Shown here one piece after another: positions 60,239-64,000 of a stretch of DNA of 64,000 bases (positions within the stretch are counted from its first letter, which is position 1; every line of letters starts with the position of its first letter). The DNA lies in NCBI GenBank assembly GCA_021234155.1, contig JAJEKV010000052.1, forward strand, positions 6,293,857-6,357,856, read 5' to 3'. The translations under genes and the position numbers were made by a program. The DNA comes from Isoetes taiwanensis (Eukaryota > Streptophyta > Lycopodiopsida > Isoetales > Isoetaceae). The notes under the pieces were generated by a model. It was given only the letters and a program-made list of their open reading frames with translations. It did no database searches and was not told the origin of the DNA.

Positions 60239-60750
60239 ATTTGACTTAGACCGCCGAGTTGAGATCTTGTCTCAACTTAAGGCTAGATTAAAAATGCGAA
60301 TTCGTGAAGATTTCACCCAAAGCTGCACCTGAAATCCAAAAACAAACTTCAATAGGCAACCCCGCCATGCATTCCATCATATTCATGCTTTATTTCAAGC
60401 CCGAACTGGATAAACCATTAGCTCCATTTACAACGCTATAAATATACATGTACAAATAAACATTTGGTTAAACCAACGAACTCATGCAGCTCTGGAACCC
60501 GCCCATTTCACATTGCCACTTGTTATGTTCACTCCATTACGTAACTCTCAATCAAGGTTCTTTGACTAGCGGGTATCCCTGATATGAAACATCGCTACCT
60601 GGATAACAAGAACATAAACAATTCAAACACAAGATTCTATGGTGCAGTGCTGACAATGACAAACCGTTAAACATCAAACATCGGGCTAAAAATGCAAAGT
60701 CGAGTAATTCAAAATAATAAGGTTCGACAATGGGAAGCTCAGCCACTTAC

Positions 60751-61004
60751 AAGCGCATCTTTGTTAGCAGAGAAATGCCCGCCACCACATTTTGAGCCCC
60801 ACATGAGTTGGGTGAACCGTGATGCGATACCTTCCCAAACACCTCCGCGCCGCGAGACCCCTACCATGGAGTCAGCCAGAGTTGATTTGATAACCTCAAT
60901 TTCACGCCCTTTAGGCCATAGATACAAAGAACACAGATGATACGAGAATGCGGAACTACCCAAAGCAATCGGTAACCCGGTGAAGTCCCGACCGAGGCCC
61001 GCGG
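60751..61004 (-). CDS. candidate internal exon of an unidentified gene
   Basis: On the minus strand, ...ttgttatgtAG (acceptor, AG at 61,006-61,005) is followed by 254 open bases ending CTT|GTAAGTGG (donor GT at 60,750-60,749). After two bases the frame gives exactly 84 codons: FTGLPIALGSSAFSYHLCSL, YLWPKGREIEVIKSTLADSM and GGVWEGIASRFTQLMWGSKC. Composition is protein-like and rich in Gly, Ser and Trp. The overlapping plus-strand frame 60,692-60,940 is then a shadow. No domain is recognised, but the acceptor-frame-donor geometry makes this one of the better exon candidates. Confidence 0.42.
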
Positions 61005-61057
61005 CTACATAACAAAATATCGTGAAATAACAAAGGGGACAATGCAAAGACCATAAC

Positions 61058-62510
61058 ATGTGTGTTCATTGTATTTACAAGCGCCTTAGATCATACCTTT
61101 GGCCCTTGGTCGAGGTTGCCCATACAATCAACCCTCACGTAGCGAGATCACCGATGAAGCTCGCACCACAGCAGCTTGTTGATGTTAAGGCTCAAACCCT
61201 CTATAAGGTCGATGCGGACTCACTTCACCACCACATTATTTACTGTTTAAGCCCCTTTAGATATGGTGGTTTCATGACTTTTAATATTAAAGTTCCAATT
61301 TCCTTAGCTAAATTAAATGCACTGTGCGGCACCCAAACTAGAGACTCGACTAGCTTCCTCCTGCTTAAAATCCATATAGGGTCTACTCTAACGAATCATC
61401 GAACTCCTATCAAGCAAATTCCCGCTAGCCCCCAAATTTAGGGAGCCAAGAATCGCCCACTTTAGAGTGCTCAAATTATTACACTTAACGGCGGTGCGCG
61501 GCGGCGGGTAGACAAAAGCATGCGCCCACGATGCTGGCGCAGTTGTGGTTTTATTCGCTTTAAAAGCACCCCTCGCTTTTGCTTAATTTGGTGTCAGGGC
61601 GTGAACGCCATTTTTGTGGATAATCTCTTCTGCGTAATTTCCGCACGCCCACCTCACCAACGTAACCATAGGGAAAATGATTGTGGATTTTCGAAGTGGT
61701 AGTATCGCCAGTAAATAACGACGAGTCTTAACCACTTCATCTCATACCCCAAATCAAATTCACTTATTCCTCCCTCTCTTGAATTCGCGAAGCCCCCAGC
61801 TACCGCCTCGAGCCAATCAATACACGCTTAGCATTGATGTTCGATGAATCTTTAATATTAAAGTTGTTCCGTGATTTGTTACCACGCAAATACAGCCATT
61901 CGCGAAAGATCCAGCTCTCCCACTTCGCGAAACTGATGCAGAGAAGAGAGAAATACGTGATCACTTCGGATTAAGACGAAAGCTATTGAACGGAAGATCC
62001 GAAAGCATGAGACGCAGTAAGAAATAGCCAAGCTTGTAGCTGATTACTTCCAGCAAGCCTCACTAAAAGCATTCCACCTCGAACCTGAAGGCCTTATGAG
62101 GCAGGTTCATCACCACTTAAATAGAAATTTAAACCCCGAATTCCGCCGCTAAATCCAAAGATGCAAAAGCAAATAAAAGCGCCACCTGAAATAGACAAAT
62201 GGCAGCCAAGCAAAGAGGCAAAGGAATCATGGTATTTGAGAGCCGTAACCTCGACATCGCGATGGCTTTTCCACAAAATCCGATGCAATTCTACTTCATG
62301 CGCAAGGCTGGTAGGTATATCTAATTCTTGCTTTCTATACCAGTACTTTGGCGCTTTGTATCCGTCGGCATCGGCTGGATATGTTCATATTGATTAATGT
62401 GCATATTTCTGCGATACTGTGAGGTCAAACAAATCGGCCGATTAAGAAAACCTGCCGCCCTGAAATGGTCCGCGGTCTTGCTTCCAAAGGAGGTCAGAGG
62501 TAACGACTTT
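61058..62510. other. unassigned DNA
   Basis: The 127-codon plus-strand frame 61,058-61,441 is ATG-initiated but unrecognised and of mixed composition. A short GC-rich run lies at ~61,485-61,510. No TE protein, RNA gene or splice-bounded frame was found. Confidence 0.35.
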
Positions 62511-63035
62511 TCACCTCGCCATAGCTAAAGCATAACGCACTCGAAACAAAATAAATGAGTCTCTCCGCAAGATGTTGTGAACACCGCTAGTGGAGTCAAA
62601 GCCTGACTCTTTATCCCTAACCTTATGGAGGTCACACAGCTTCATACAAAAGGCCCTCGCTATTACATAAGTATTTCTGTCCAAAGGCCACCATCCAACT
62701 GGGCAGTTTATTTCGCAAATGTAATAATAAAAAGGCACATCCCTCGGCTTGCTTAAAGGCTTCTGGCAGTTGCAGCCTGCTTCATACCTAAAGGAAACCC
62801 TACGCATATACCATATGTATTGAGTATGCCATGGTAGCCCCGAATGCATTAAGGTCGTAAAAACCCGGATTTCATGGTGAAGAGCAAGTGTCGCTATGAA
62901 AACTGCGGGACCCGGCCACCAACATAGTACATGACTCCACCAGCCGAAATTGAGGGTCATCGTGGGTTTGCAACAAGAGCGAGGGGTGAAGAATGGTATA
63001 AAGATGACCGCTTGATGCAATGCCGGGCGTGGCAT
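62511..63035 (-). CDS. hypothetical 174-codon frame (longest ATG frame)
   Basis: ATG at 63,035, stop at 62,511-62,513. The N-terminal ~60 residues are hydrophobic and Trp-rich (LNFGWWSHVLCWWPGPAVF), possibly one membrane segment. The middle and C-terminus are Cys-containing and basic (NCQKPLSKPRDVPFYYYICE; LHKVRDKESGFDSTSG). I recognise no family. The plus strand has no competing long frame here, which argues slightly for coding. There is no splice or promoter support. Confidence 0.28.
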   Translation of the reverse strand: MPRPALHQAVIFIPFFTPRSCCKPTMTLNFGWWSHVLCWWPGPAVFIATLALHHEIRVFTTLMHSGLPWHTQYIWYMRRVSFRYEAGCNCQKPLSKPRDVPFYYYICEINCPVGWWPLDRNTYVIARAFCMKLCDLHKVRDKESGFDSTSGVHNILRRDSFILFRVRYALAMAR

Positions 63036-64000
63036 AAAAATCTTCCCATAAGGTCCAAGAGAAAGAGAGCAGAATCATGAGTTCTTGCTTGAATGGAAAA
63101 CGCTTGAAAAGGTAATACTCTTTTCATTGCATTACGTCAAACATGCCGCTACAGTCACATCCGTCATCGCTTTTGTGCTTCAACTTTGCACTAATCTTCC
63201 GCTTTATGCACCCGCCCGTGATCTGGAGAATGGCAGTCGGAGCGTGATCGTGATACTGCTGAAGTGCCGTGGCGCCAGAAGAAAAAGATCCAATGCCACC
63301 AAGAAGGGTAGAAACAAAAGTAAGAAATCCGCCGTAGCCGGGTGGGACACATCCCCGGCTTCCACAATACGCTCTTTGCAAAGGCGGGAAACAAAAGTAA
63401 GTAGAAATCCAAGGGTAGCCGCAGGTGGACAGCCCTGCCGCAGCATGACAATTCCCCAAACAGAAAAAAGAAAGGACCAAAGCCACCTTTAGATCAAGGC
63501 CTTTTGCCAGGAACTGTAGCGAAGGTTGATCATTTCATATCTCAGGTGGTTCCATATCAAGATATTCGCGGCTAATACAAACACAGTGTTTAGATGAAGT
63601 GCCGTATGCACTGTGAGCCGTCTGATAATATCCAATCCATTGTTTCAGAATTGATTTTGCAAAGAATTACAAAGATAAAATACAAAGGAGGGTTCAAAGC
63701 CGCGACGCAATAATGACTGCATACCCCTCATCTACATCACGATAGGATGGACATCAGCCTGGATCAAAGCTATTGAAGGAAAACCCATTTTTACTGAGTG
63801 ATGACAAATTCATGACACCTTTTGTGTAGCACCGCTCTTTAGGGAAAGCAACTTGCATTTGTATCAAATGGTGTAGGATTTCTCCGCATATATAGTTTGG
63901 TCGATGGTTGTTCTAGCCAATTCAAACTCGCCCGCCCCCATTTCCTACCAAGATATCACCATGAGCTAGGAGCAATACGTAACCGGAACGAAGTGCCGAA
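63036..64000. other. unassigned DNA, open in several frames
   Basis: From 63,124 to 63,490 one plus-strand and three minus-strand frames are open at once (80-135 codons), which indicates low stop density rather than a gene. The plus frame is Lys/Arg-rich. 63,500-64,000 has no frame of note. Confidence 0.35.

Noticed and set aside
63124-63486. Gene among the four overlapping frames near the right end
   Set aside because: Simultaneous openness of one plus and three minus frames points to low stop density.
1-64000. Bacterial operons, phage or CRISPR system
   Set aside because: No long frames, no ribosome-binding-site spaced gene series and no regularly spaced short repeats; structures are eukaryotic retrotransposons and satellites.

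Overview
This window looks like nuclear DNA of a land plant with a large, transposon-rich genome. It is about 60% A+T, and no reading frame exceeds 180 codons. It contains plant-type LTR retrotransposon structures (LTR pairs, tRNA primer-binding sites, a polypurine tract, target-site duplications), a decayed plant-type LINE, degenerate tandem arrays, long T/A tracts, and short exon-like frames ending at consensus splice donors. There is no operon layout, no rRNA, no convincing tRNA and no CRISPR array. I cannot name the species.

Layout. 1-4.9 kb: anonymous AT-rich DNA, a diverged 145-bp duplication and a ~215-bp x 4 AT-rich tandem array. 4,991-18,144: a ~13.2-kb LTR element whose ~975-bp LTRs share TG...CA ends. 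The left LTR is followed by a decayed initiator-Met primer-binding site. The interior carries a ~190-bp degenerate tandem repeat and no recognisable gag-pol. Nested in it at 10,818-13,503 is a 2.7-kb non-autonomous LTR element with 344-bp LTRs, TGGCGCC primer-binding site, polypurine tract and a perfect 5-bp target duplication (CTAAT). This is the best-supported feature of the window.

18-35 kb: scattered coding-like fragments: minus-strand frames at 19.4-20.15 kb; plus-strand frames at 25.1-26.0 kb ending at AG|GTATGT and AAG|GTAAGT; a GC-richer coding-like stretch at 31.6-31.9 kb; and a C-terminal-like frame at 33.8-34.1 kb that includes a perfect 36-bp in-frame duplication. Between them lies a repeat family built on a nested palindrome (22.6-23.9 kb). 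38.7-40.1 kb: remnant of a minus-strand LINE reverse transcriptase. 43.3-46.4 kb: a ~330-bp satellite interrupted by ~1 kb of DNA that carries the same palindrome family.

46.4-64 kb: mostly anonymous DNA with small unassigned frames, including an 84-codon minus-strand exon candidate at 60.75-61.0 kb and a 174-codon minus-strand frame at 62.5-63.0 kb. No complete gene can be assembled by eye. The plausible host signals are isolated exons or pseudogene pieces, which would fit long repeat-filled introns, but that is inference.
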